12,024 nucleotides of DNA from a bacterium UBP14_UBA6098 (GCA_002428525.1 DIWU01000012.1:1-12024), one strand, 5' to 3'; numbered from the stretch's first letter, positions 1-7,982 are shown. Program-made: numbers and translations. Notes: generated from the sequence alone by a model not told the origin.

Positions 1-121
1 TCTAATCGGGGCGAGAGAGTAATTAGCGATTTAGAATCAAGAAAAAAGCTGGTAGTGGAGCATTTAATAAATCAGCGTTTAGTATAAAACTATTGCATAA
101 AACTAATAATACCTTTAATTA
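1..121. other. AT-rich tail downstream of the integrase pseudogene
   Basis: I see no gene, RNA or convincing terminator here. It lies just downstream of the minus-strand recombinase pseudogene and shares its AT-rich composition. Confidence 0.4.
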
Positions 122-712
122 TCACCCAATCGCCTTCAGATTGATCTCCTCGACCTCCTCGCGCTCAATGCCGATGTAAAGACGGGTGATTGCAGGTGAT
201 GAATGCTTGTAGCGTTCCTGTATCAACTCAATAGGTGTCCCGAATTCCTTGCGCTGGATATATCCTCATGTCTTGCGAAGGCTGTGGCTTCCATAATGGC
301 CCTTCAGGTTTATACTATCCGCCCACTTCTGAACAAGACGATTGAGGCTTCGGACTTCGAGTGACTGCCCTTTTTGTGATAGAAACAGCGGAGCAGAGTC
401 TTGTAAAGCTTGTTTTCGTTGCTTCAAGTATAGGTCGATAGCCTCCCGAGTCGCAAAATTCATCGTGATATAGTTCGCCTTGCCCGTCTTTTGCTCTGTA
501 ATGGCTTTTGTCTGCCCGACTGTAAGCTCACTCACATCTCCAACCTTTATCGACAGCAGATCCGACGCGCGCAATGCCCAGTTTATTCCGCAGATAAACA
601 GACAATGATTGCGCAGACTTTTCTCGTTCCTGAGGATCTTCTTAACATTCTCGATATCTTTAAGTTTTCTGATAGGTTCGACAGGATTTTTGGGTTTTAT
701 TTGGCCTTTTAT
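122..712 (-). pseudogene. Small tyrosine recombinase/integrase, left copy, interrupted
   Basis: This is a single-domain phage-type integrase that would cut and rejoin DNA through a tyrosine nucleophile. Read from 712 leftwards the frame encodes about 196 residues. In order it shows the first catalytic arginine (WALRASDLL), the beta-hairpin lysine region (EQKTGKANYITM), the H-x-x-R box (HSLRK), the second histidine (YKHSSPAI) and the tyrosine (TRLYIG). Two defects are visible. The frame has no ATG, GTG or TTG between the preceding in-frame stop and the conserved N-terminus; the codon correctly spaced after AAAGGGGG is ATA at 710-712. An in-frame TGA at 266-268 directly after HSLRKT falls where the family normally has an aromatic residue, so the product would end before the histidine and tyrosine. 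After the TGA the same frame continues cleanly to TGA-TAA at 119-124. A second copy lies at 11735. A recent pseudogene is likeliest; stop-codon readthrough is the alternative. Confidence 0.85.
572..691 (-). repeat. 120-bp identical inverted repeat, left copy
   Basis: These 120 bases are the exact reverse complement of 11744-11863 by direct reading, with no mismatch. The block encodes the N-terminal 40 residues of both integrase copies (KNPVEPIRKL through NWAL). Similarity ends abruptly at both borders: upstream DNA is unrelated and the coding DNA beyond is only about 73% identical. Confidence 0.93.
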
Positions 713-730
713 AAATACCCCCTTTATAAT

Positions 731-759
731 ATTATACTAATATAAGTGCAATTTGTAAA
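731..759 (-). promoter_or_regulatory. Strong sigma70-type promoter of the left integrase
   Basis: On the minus strand TTTACA (754-759) is followed after 17 bases by a perfect TATAAT (731-736). Transcription would start about 15-20 bases before the conserved integrase frame, leaving a very short leader with AAAGGGGG. The promoter looks intact although the gene it drives has no normal start codon. Confidence 0.65.
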
Positions 760-942
760 GGCTATAATTTCCATTTGAGCAGATGAAAATGCCATAACTC
801 ATTGAATAATATATGAGTAGAAGGAAAATGAGAATGTAACCTAATAGATATAAAGTGGCATTATTGCAGTCGGTAAAAGGAAGTTATATATTTTATAGCT
901 TTCGCTACACTCGAAGCCAAGCCATTGAGTTCAGTGAGGCTC
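760..942. other. AT-rich spacer between the two recombinase relics
   Basis: No coding sequence or RNA gene is recognisable. It is probably the decayed 3' end of the serine recombinase plus intergenic DNA. Confidence 0.4.
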
Positions 943-1830
943 TCACGAAAGTATCCTACGCTTATCCTCTATAGTGCCGTTTTCGAATCTATCTCTGGCG
1001 GTTTCTGAGAACGAAAACAAGGCTTCTGCATTTTCAAGCCAGATGTCCTGACGGTGTTCGTTATCTTTCAACAATTCCGCAAAGCGATCTCGTTCCCGTT
1101 CGATTTCTGCTTTCTTGGTATTAAATTGCTCCGATGTTACCTCGCCGGCAAGCCGCATATCAAAAAGACGGTCGAGCTTATTAAGGCAATCGTTATAATT
1201 TCTTGGCCCAGTAAATCTTGAACAATATCGAATTCAGCTTTGGTTATGATAGGTTCGTGATTGCCGGGATATATTGTATCTTTTTCTTCAAAGTATCCGT
1301 AATTATATGGGTTTAGAAATATTAGGTAGAACTTGCCTCGGGGTAGTAACTTGCTGTCGCTCGATATTAAATACATGTCAATGGCTTTTCTGTATAGCTA
1401 CATAAGTGTGCATTTCTCTTTAATAAGGATTTTCCATAGCTGTTTTACAATCTCGAATCGCTCGGGGTCTTTATAAATAGGTGTCAGATCGGACAATCTA
1501 TATTTATTATTCAGATATCCGATAGGGGTTTTGTGCGGAAATCATCCATTTTCTATTCTGGTTCTGACGCCACGCCTTGAAATAATGCTTAAGCCCCGGA
1601 TATAATGGTTTACTATTCCCGCATCGATAGACATAAGCAATATATTGTCCGAAGGCAAATATTCTCGTTGATATGTAACAATATGACGGATTATCGAATT
1701 TTGAAGCTTCCATGATAACTGCCCGCTATAAATATGATTTCGTTTTAACCTATCAATCGCCCAACAAAGAATACCATCGGCGCAATGCAACTTGTATTTG
1801 AAATAATACGCATTAAAATAGTATCATCAT
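943..1830 (-). pseudogene. Large serine recombinase, heavily decayed
   Basis: Pieces of a large serine recombinase (site-specific integrase using a serine nucleophile) appear in order on the minus strand. About 1542-1810 carries the end of the resolvase domain (GILCWAIDRLKRN, then SWKLQNSIIRHI, TYQREYLPSDNILLMS). The recombinase-domain entry follows (RTRIENG-stop-FPHKTPIGYLNN), then YPGNHEPIITKAEFDIVQDLLG at about 1205-1280, then the coiled-coil segment LNKLDRLFDMRLAGEVTSEQF and KRRILS at 943-1185. Breaks are TGA at 1542-1544 in place of the family tryptophan, TAG at 1398-1400, and a frame change near 1195 where the zinc-ribbon region is missing. The N-terminal part with the catalytic serine is absent. 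It lies immediately downstream of a tRNA gene, but I see no attachment-site duplication. It is nonfunctional. Confidence 0.82.
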
Positions 1831-1960
1831 ACCTCCTACAATGAAAAGGTTTTGCTGATGCCAAACCCCTAAAATCGCAGTCGGCCATGCAGACCAAACA
1901 GGTTATATCTCTCAAATAACCCGTAGATTGCAATAAAATATTTGGGAATAAAAACAAATA

Positions 1961-2032
1961 GCGGCGGGGGGATTCGAACCCTCGACACGCGGATTATGAT
2001 TCCGCTGCTCTGACCGACTGAGCTACGCCGCC
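1961..2032 (-). tRNA. tRNA-Met (anticodon CAT)
   Basis: The minus strand folds as a full cloverleaf: acceptor strand GGCGGCG pairing with CGCCGC plus a G-U at the end pair, D arm GCTC/GAGC, anticodon stem GCGGA/TCCGC around loop ATCATAA (anticodon CAT), five-base variable loop GTGTC, and T loop TTCGAAT. No CCA is encoded. The T stem has one A-C mismatch (positions 50-64). The acceptor and D arm resemble elongator Met; a CAT-anticodon Ile2 tRNA cannot be fully excluded by eye. It is expressed from its own promoter at 2120-2147. Confidence 0.93.
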
Positions 2033-2119
2033 ATGTTTTCAAAACCGACACCCGACCAAAAAGCCGGTTTTTCGCAAGCCGAGCCCCTCGCAAGTCCGCG
2101 ATTCACGCGACAACCTACC

Positions 2120-2147
2120 ATATTAACAACATTTTCGAAAATGTCAA
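2120..2147 (-). promoter_or_regulatory. Promoter of tRNA-Met with palindrome in the spacer
   Basis: On the minus strand TTGACA (2142-2147) is followed after 16 bases by TAATAT (2120-2125). A perfect 16-bp palindrome, ACATTTTCGAAAATGT, occupies 2129-2144, overlapping the -35 box and most of the spacer. The leader to the tRNA is about 80 bases. Confidence 0.6.
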
Positions 2148-2192
2148 CCGCGATTATTCCTTCGAAGCATTTTTTGCCCGGATATGCCAAAC

Positions 2193-2213
2193 ATAATCGG
2201 CAAAGCCGGTTAT
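2193..2213 (-). terminator. Candidate terminator of the secreted-protein operon
   Basis: About 35 bases past the stop of the last operon gene the minus strand forms a 9-bp stem (ATAACCGGC against GCCGATTAT, one C-A mismatch) with a TTT loop. Only a short broken T-run (GTTT) follows, so intrinsic termination would be weak. Confidence 0.3.
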
Positions 2214-2249
2214 CTCACAAATCCTCAACCGCCCCCAACAACCGCAAAA

Positions 2250-4895
2250 CTAATGCAGATCGATCTCTTCTCCGTCCCGAAGATCCAAGCCCTCGTTCCC
2301 CGGCTCGCGGAGGTCGATCTCCGAGCCCGCGGCGTCGCGGCGGAGGTCGATTTCGTCGGCGGTGTTCTTTGTGACCACCTCGTTGAAGGTCGTGTTCACG
2401 CTCCCGCCGATCGCCGGCGAGCCTGTGCCGATAAATGTAATCTTCCCCGCGCCGCAGTTGAAAGTCGCGTTGTTGAGCCATTCGCCGTGGACAAAGAGGT
2501 TCCCGGCCCCGCCGTTTAGCGTGCCTTCGATAGTGACATTTCGGCAAACACAAGAACCGTCGGCGGTGTTCACAGTCGGAAAGCGGCCGTAAGCCGGCGA
2601 GGCCGGAATCAGCGCGTCCGAGGTCGAGGTCGGCGGTGTGCATTGCCCCCAATTTTCCGGGTTGCTCCAGTCTGTGCTGAAATAGCCAGTCCAAACACCC
2701 GCGCTTTCAATATTGTAAACCGAAACCGTCACACTCGCACAGGTCGTGTTCCCGCAAGTGTTTTCCCATCTGGCGAAATAGGTCGTCGAAACCGTCGGCG
2801 ACGGAATAGTGAGCGGATTGCCCGTGCCGATTGATGTTCCGCCGCAAGAGCCCGTGAACCATCGAACCGTCGTGCCAAGCCCACCGACCGCCGAAAGGCT
2901 AATATTCCCCGCATCGTTCGCGCAAAAAGCCGTTCTGTCGGAGACCGCCGCAGTCGGCGCTTCAGGATAGGGGTTAACCGTCACTGCAACGCTTCCGCAA
3001 CCGGTTGACCAGTTCCCCGAAACGGAGTTTCGCGCGCGGATATAATAGGTTCCGCTCGCGGTGGCCGTGTATGTCGGCCCCGAGCCGAGGTCGGTTCTCG
3101 TCCCGCAGGATGTCCCCTGCCAATACCAGACAACATCGGAGGGGGGAGTTCCGCTCACTGTAAGCGTTTGCGGGCCGCAGGGATTGGCCGTCGAGGTTGG
3201 GTTCGGCGGGTTTGCAGGCGTAGTGTTCTGAGTGATCCTCAGATTGAAATCGAAATCATCGAAATACAAGAATATCAACCCCACATCGTTGCAATCGACC
3301 ATCAAATAATATGTCCCGACCGAGGCAAGCAACTCTTGGCCGTAAATCCCGTGCGTCCCGCTTCCCGATTGAGTGCTATAGGCCAAACAGCTCGCACCCG
3401 CGGGGCAGGTCGTCGAGAGTGCGAGACCGGTTCCATCGACGGAGAAGATATGCGGCAAATCACTCAGCGGCTCGAGCTCGATATCGACGCGCACATCCTC
3501 GTAAACATTTATCTTGTAGATAATGTCCTCGCCGTCGTCGTAACTTCCGAGACAGGTCGAGCGGTAGTCGTCGCCGCGGTCGATCGTCGTTTGTTCGGCG
3601 TCGAGATAGGGCAGGTCGCCGGGGAGGTTGATATTGATCGGCAGTGCGCAAATCGCGCCGGCGCTTGCCTCGGCAATTGTCAGGCTAAAATCGGGGATAC
3701 ACCTGCTCGCCGACGAGTCCGTATCGACCATCAAATAATAGGTCCCGGCCGCGAGCGAGGCGGTGTAGATCCCCTGTTCCCCCAAGAAAACATTAGTGCT
3801 GTAGTCGATGCAACCTCCCGTGGGCGGGCATTCGTCTTCCAGCAGAATTCCCGCGCCGGTTGTGCCGTAGAGCATCCCGCCGGTATTGAGAATTATATCG
3901 ACTATCACCGCCGAGGTGACATTCAGCCGATAGATGATATCCTCGCCCGTGTCGAAATCGAAAAGCAGGCCGTCGAGGCAGGTGCCGGTGTAATTGTTGA
4001 CCCTCCCGCAGGTGAACTGCTGGGTCGCCGTGTAGGGCATATCCGCCGGCAAATTAACGACAATCGGGTTCGAGCAATTAATCGGCGAGGTTATCTTCAG
4101 GTTGAAATCGGGGATCGAAGCGCTGTAGGCCGGGTCGGAATCGACCATGATATAATATGTTCCGGCCGAAAGCGAGATCCCCGTCACCGAATGCGCCCCG
4201 GTTCCGATATTAGTGCTCTGCGCGATGCAGGAACCGTCCGGCGGACACGAGTTGTCGAGGCAGAACGCCGTCCCCGCGGTGCCGTGCGGATCGAGCTCGA
4301 TATCGAGTATCATCGGCCGGTCGATATTCAAACGATAGATTATATCCTCCCCTCCGGCGAAAGACCCGAGACAGCCGCCGGAGTAGTCGTTACTGCGGCC
4401 GGTTGTCAATTGGTTCCGATCGAGATAGGTCAGATCGTCGGGAAGCTCGAGGATAATAGGCGTCGTGCAATCGTTGCCGACATTGCAGTCAACCCATGTC
4501 ACATCGAGGTCCCAGCCGCCGTAACACCAGCCGTCCTCCTCGATCTTGAACCGCCATGTCTCCGCCGGGCCGCCGCAAACCGAGGCGGGCTTGTAATCGT
4601 GGGGGTTATACGGCCCGCAAACCTCCGTCCATTCATAGCCGCGATCGGGCATACAATCATGCACCGAACAATCGGCTCGCGTCGGGAAATATACATAGAG
4701 GTCGTAATCGTCATCGTCATCGGTGTCGTCGATAGTCATTCGGAACTGCACATACCTCGCGCCCGCGGGGATAGTGACGCTCGTGCACCCCACACCGCTC
4801 GCGTATCCCGACGTTGACCAGCTTCCGCTCAACAAAAGAAGCGGCGAGGCCATTATAACAAATAGTATCAGTTTCGATTTCATTAGGTTCAACAT
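2250..4895 (-). CDS. Secreted multidomain protein (repeated beta-sandwich modules, Ig-like domains, EIDLR tail)
   Basis: An 881-residue exported protein with a hydrophobic signal segment at about residues 6-24. Residues 36-136 form a cysteine-rich, Asp-rich domain (DDTDDDDDYDLYVYF). Three homologous modules follow at about 137-272, 273-410 and 411-558, each with GEDIIY(R/K)(L/I)N and a GTYY(I/L)MVD strand, resembling bacterial pre-peptidase C-terminal (PPC-like) beta-sandwich domains. Two Ig-like domains with paired cysteines lie at about 560-645 and 646-728, then a 'VWTGYFSTDWSNPENWG' module. From about 846 the chain ends in repeats (EIDLR, EIDLR, GLDLR, EIDLH). No catalytic site is recognised; an adhesive or surface-structural role is inferred. 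It is the last of three operon genes, 18 bases after its neighbour, with GGGGAG before the ATG. Related proteins usually run on beyond the STDW module, so the short tail could reflect truncation. Confidence 0.85.
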   Translation of the reverse strand: MLNLMKSKLILFVIMASPLLLLSGSWSTSGYASGVGCTSVTIPAGARYVQFRMTIDDTDDDDDYDLYVYFPTRADCSVHDCMPDRGYEWTEVCGPYNPHDYKPASVCGGPAETWRFKIEEDGWCYGGWDLDVTWVDCNVGNDCTTPIILELPDDLTYLDRNQLTTGRSNDYSGGCLGSFAGGEDIIYRLNIDRPMILDIELDPHGTAGTAFCLDNSCPPDGSCIAQSTNIGTGAHSVTGISLSAGTYYIMVDSDPAYSASIPDFNLKITSPINCSNPIVVNLPADMPYTATQQFTCGRVNNYTGTCLDGLLFDFDTGEDIIYRLNVTSAVIVDIILNTGGMLYGTTGAGILLEDECPPTGGCIDYSTNVFLGEQGIYTASLAAGTYYLMVDTDSSASRCIPDFSLTIAEASAGAICALPININLPGDLPYLDAEQTTIDRGDDYRSTCLGSYDDGEDIIYKINVYEDVRVDIELEPLSDLPHIFSVDGTGLALSTTCPAGASCLAYSTQSGSGTHGIYGQELLASVGTYYLMVDCNDVGLIFLYFDDFDFNLRITQNTTPANPPNPTSTANPCGPQTLTVSGTPPSDVVWYWQGTSCGTRTDLGSGPTYTATASGTYYIRARNSVSGNWSTGCGSVAVTVNPYPEAPTAAVSDRTAFCANDAGNISLSAVGGLGTTVRWFTGSCGGTSIGTGNPLTIPSPTVSTTYFARWENTCGNTTCASVTVSVYNIESAGVWTGYFSTDWSNPENWGQCTPPTSTSDALIPASPAYGRFPTVNTADGSCVCRNVTIEGTLNGGAGNLFVHGEWLNNATFNCGAGKITFIGTGSPAIGGSVNTTFNEVVTKNTADEIDLRRDAAGSEIDLREPGNEGLDLRDGEEIDLH

Positions 4896-4913
4896 AATAA
4901 GCTCCCCGAAGGG

Positions 4914-7166
4914 CTATCTCGGGTTGCCGTTTTTGTCGAATTTGTCGGCGTCGATAAAGGACTTCGCTTTATACTCGACAGCGCGCCGATTCAATTCTTC
5001 GTAGGGTGTCGCGGCCTCGTCGATACGTTTGCCCGAGAGCCTGAAGCTGAATTCGGCCTCCGGCTCGCCGTCGATAAGGCGCACGATCAAAACGCTTCCA
5101 GCCATCTTGCACATAAGGTTCGCCATGGCCTGCGGGCTGACGAAGGGAATTATCGTGTTTTCCGCAACAGAGTTGTAAAACAGCCACAGATCCGAGGCCT
5201 CCGGCTCGCGGGCGAGATCGATCTCGAAATAGCCGTTGTCGAGCTTGCCCTCCCCGACGACATCCACGCGAATCCCGATCCCCTCGGCCATCCATGTCGA
5301 ATATTGCTTGCCCCCGATCTGAATCACCGGATCGATATAGTTCGCGTCGATCTTTCCGGGCTTTGCGGCGGAGTTTTTGTAGATACGAACCCCGTCGCAG
5401 TCGGCGGCCTCGATATAGGTTTCATAATCGTTCCAAAGCCCGCCGCTGATCGAGCCTATCACCGTCAAATCGCCGGTGATATTGACATTGCCGACGAAAT
5501 AGCCAGCCCAGCTTCCGGCTCCGGTGGCGTAGCCGTAAATCCCGAAGGGATAACCGGTTCCGTAAACCCCACGGTCGATTCCGCCGAGATAGCCGTAATT
5601 CGTAGCGTCGTATTGGCCGTAGGCGCCGTAGTTCAGGCTTCCGAGCGTTCCGAAGCGCGTGGTGGAAAGCGGATTATACTGCCCGACAACTCCCGTTGTT
5701 CCGCGCCCGAGGACCCCCTCCGTCGAACCGGCGAGCCAGCCGAGCGACACGGAGCCGTTTCGACCGTAAACACCGTAGTTCGCGCCCCCCAAATAGCCAT
5801 ACTTATCCGCGCTGTATTGGCCGAAAACCGCCGTCGAGACACCGGCGCCGTCAACATGGAGCTTGTTCCCCGGAGCGGTTATTCCGATACCGACATTGCC
5901 GGCCGGAAGCGAATACATATCGCTTCCCGAGACCTGCCAATCCGCGTCGATACCGCCGCCCGAACCGAAATCCGCCCAATCGCCGCCCAGATTCTTGAAC
6001 TGAAGCGTGCCGAAATAATCGCGAAGACCGTAACCGCTTACACCGTCGGCATCGCCCCAGTTGAGATAAGCGTATTGGATCATGCCGATATTCCCCGACA
6101 CATCGAGCTTATGATCGGGCGTGATATCCCCGATCCCGACATTCCCGGTGACGAGGGAATACATATTCGCGCCGGATATCTGCCAGTCGCCGTCGGCGCC
6201 GGTGCTACCGTCGAGGGCGATCTCGATATTACCGCCGGTTTGAGTGAGGTTAACGCCCTCGCCCGCTACGAAAACCGCGCTGTCACCGAGCCAGAGCGAA
6301 CCCTCCGCTTTCAGCTTCACGAAGCCGAGATTGTCGCCGTCGAGGAATTCAGGGGGAATCCCCTCGATCGAATCCCAGTGGACATAGCCCGCGCTGTCCG
6401 CCCAAACCGTTCGCCCGATCCAGCCGATCGAGTCGATATAACCGATACTGTCGATATAGGAGATGAAATCGACATAGCTGATCGAGTCTATCCAGCGCAC
6501 CGAGTCGATCCGCGCCACCGAATCTATGAACGAGATATAGCTGATAAAGCTTATAGAATCGATATAACTCACCGAATCGATGAATGCGATATGGCTGATA
6601 AAGGTCACAGAATCTATCGAGTGTATCGAGTCGATGTGCGTCACATTGTAGATGTAAGTTATTGAATCGACTATACTTATGCTGTCGATGAAATGCACCG
6701 AGTCAACATGGGTCACCGAACTCGCCCAAGCCGTGTCGAGATAGGCCTCGATGAAGTTCACGAGCGTGTCGTAGTTCACCGAGCCGCCGACCACACTGTC
6801 GGCTATGCCTGCGCGAAAGGCATACGGCACGGTGATTAGCGGCTTTCGGGGTGTGATAACCTCCGACGCCACGGTCATCTCGAGATAGAGTATCGCGCCG
6901 TTGAAAATCGATTCCGGAAGCGCTTCGGTGAAACCGAGCTGTTCGGCGAAAAGCCCGTTATTAAAGACGATAGTCCGCGATTCACTCCACAGCGGCGTCC
7001 CGCCCGAAGGGCTGTCCCAAATCTTGAATATCACCGGAAACTCGCCGTCCATCGGGTCGCCGTCGTCGTCGGTGAACTTCCCCTGAAAATACATACTCGC
7101 AGGCACCGCGAAGGCCGCCGACACAATAACAGCGATTACTGCGATTATTAACAAAGACCTCTTCAT
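4914..7166 (-). CDS. Secreted fibre-like protein with hexapeptide-repeat shaft
   Basis: A 750-residue exported protein with signal peptide at residues 1-20 (hydrophobic run, SAAFA-VPA). Residues 24-120 match a widespread N-terminal domain of secreted or fibre proteins (MYFQGKFTDDDGDPMDG to PYAFRAG). Residues 151-255 are about 17 uninterrupted hexads of the type [IV]-x-x-[IV]-D-S. Two 'GNVGIG..(T/A)P..KL.V.G' modules lie near 341-358 and 423-440, and YG(V/A)YG-type glycine-tyrosine repeats at about 455-560. Residues 576-750 form a separate globular C-terminal domain (YIDPVIQIGGKQYSTWM, EIDLAREPEASDLWLFYN, FSFRLSGKRID). The architecture resembles phage tail fibres, but secretion and operon context point to a cell-surface or extracellular fibre. 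No enzyme motif is seen. The start has GGGGGA 4 bases before the ATG. A long open frame on the opposite strand is a composition shadow. Confidence 0.87.
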   Translation of the reverse strand: MKRSLLIIAVIAVIVSAAFAVPASMYFQGKFTDDDGDPMDGEFPVIFKIWDSPSGGTPLWSESRTIVFNNGLFAEQLGFTEALPESIFNGAILYLEMTVASEVITPRKPLITVPYAFRAGIADSVVGGSVNYDTLVNFIEAYLDTAWASSVTHVDSVHFIDSISIVDSITYIYNVTHIDSIHSIDSVTFISHIAFIDSVSYIDSISFISYISFIDSVARIDSVRWIDSISYVDFISYIDSIGYIDSIGWIGRTVWADSAGYVHWDSIEGIPPEFLDGDNLGFVKLKAEGSLWLGDSAVFVAGEGVNLTQTGGNIEIALDGSTGADGDWQISGANMYSLVTGNVGIGDITPDHKLDVSGNIGMIQYAYLNWGDADGVSGYGLRDYFGTLQFKNLGGDWADFGSGGGIDADWQVSGSDMYSLPAGNVGIGITAPGNKLHVDGAGVSTAVFGQYSADKYGYLGGANYGVYGRNGSVSLGWLAGSTEGVLGRGTTGVVGQYNPLSTTRFGTLGSLNYGAYGQYDATNYGYLGGIDRGVYGTGYPFGIYGYATGAGSWAGYFVGNVNITGDLTVIGSISGGLWNDYETYIEAADCDGVRIYKNSAAKPGKIDANYIDPVIQIGGKQYSTWMAEGIGIRVDVVGEGKLDNGYFEIDLAREPEASDLWLFYNSVAENTIIPFVSPQAMANLMCKMAGSVLIVRLIDGEPEAEFSFRLSGKRIDEAATPYEELNRRAVEYKAKSFIDADKFDKNGNPR

Positions 7167-7182
7167 AATATCCCCCGATCCC

Positions 7183-7845
7183 TTACGGTAGATAGCTTTT
7201 CGCCCAAACTCTTGTTGTTATTATATTTGCGCCATAGGCACAGGGGGCCATCGGCGTGAGAAGTTGAAACCAAAGATAAACGAATCCGTTGATGGGAACA
7301 TCGTAACCGCCGGGCCCGAAGATCGTCGGCGACGACCATGTGACAATATCCTTGATAAAATCCATCGTGGGGCTGTAAACCACCGGCGGATCGTCGTTTT
7401 CGGTGAATCTCGCCCGATAGGAAAAACGGTTCCTTTCCGGCGAAACGCCAAGGATCCATCCGAGCGAGTTCTCGATATATTGGAGGCCGAACCTGATATG
7501 GCAATTCCCGCAGTTCGTTATATAGACGAACTCCTCTTCTTCCATCGAGACAAACTCGAAGATATCGGCCTCGCCGGCGTCCCAAAACCTCTCGACAGTT
7601 GTGAAGCAAAGGTCGATATTCTCGAAAAGGTCGTTCCAGAATCCGTAATTGCCCCCCTCGATCGCATCCCTTCCGGAGACCGGGCCGATCGCGGTTTGCC
7701 CTACAGTGGCGCCGCGTTTGACCTCGCCCAAGCTGTCGAAAACCTCCGCGGATGGGGCGATAGTCCACCAAAAACATCGATCGGCCAAGGCAACAGAAAA
7801 AACCAGCGCGATAAGAATGATCGGAAAAGCCCTATTTGCCGCCAT
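7183..7845 (-). CDS. Secreted protein of unknown function
   Basis: A 220-residue exported protein, first gene of the three-gene operon, with signal peptide at about residues 6-21 (FPIILIALVFSVALA). Residues 44-71 (RGATVGQTAIGPVSGRDAIE, GGNYGFWNDLF) match the 'G..IGQ...G.ASG..GNY....GFW' pattern recurrent in exported proteins of FCB-like bacteria. Residues 107-125 (VYITNCGNCHIRFGLQY) resemble an Ig-like 'I.N.GN..I.FGL' strand pair; its CGNCH fits the c-type haem pattern CxxCH but is probably incidental. I do not recognise a precise family. The stop lies 16 bases before the next gene's ATG, so the genes are probably co-transcribed. Start supported by GAGGG about 7 bases upstream and by the signal peptide beginning there. 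Confidence 0.8.
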   Translation of the reverse strand: MAANRAFPIILIALVFSVALADRCFWWTIAPSAEVFDSLGEVKRGATVGQTAIGPVSGRDAIEGGNYGFWNDLFENIDLCFTTVERFWDAGEADIFEFVSMEEEEFVYITNCGNCHIRFGLQYIENSLGWILGVSPERNRFSYRARFTENDDPPVVYSPTMDFIKDIVTWSSPTIFGPGGYDVPINGFVYLWFQLLTPMAPCAYGANIITTRVWAKSYLP

Positions 7846-7953
7846 AACACCGCCCTCGAATAGGTGACATTTTACTCGAAATCGCGCGCGAAAACGCGAA
7901 TCGCATTGAACGGCTCGAAATCGCTTTGTCCTGCCGTTCTTCCATATTAATAC

Positions 7954-7982
7954 AATTAAGTATATTTAGGGGTTTTTGTCAA
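7954..7982 (-). promoter_or_regulatory. Candidate promoter of the secreted-protein operon
   Basis: On the minus strand TTGACA (7977-7982) is followed after 17 bases by TTAATT (7954-7959), about 110 bases before the first gene. The -35 is consensus, the -10 modest. The ten bases GCCCTTGACA also occur at the divergent rrf2 promoter (8125-8134). Confidence 0.45.

Noticed and set aside
3168..4817. Plus-strand open frame of 549 codons
   Set aside because: It is antisense to the 881-aa gene, has no signal peptide, domain or good ribosome site, and its Arg/Ile/Asp-rich sequence is what the opposite frame of a GC-rich gene gives.
5304..6665. Plus-strand open frame of 453 codons
   Set aside because: Antisense to the fibre-like gene; its repetitive 'HRID/DIAD' content mirrors the sense hexad repeat.
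7489..7503. CGNCH as a c-type haem binding site in the 220-aa secreted protein
   Set aside because: The pattern is present, but the context VYITNCGNCHIRFGLQY fits an Ig-like 'N.GN..I.FGL' strand pair, there is no distal haem ligand pattern and no cytochrome neighbour.
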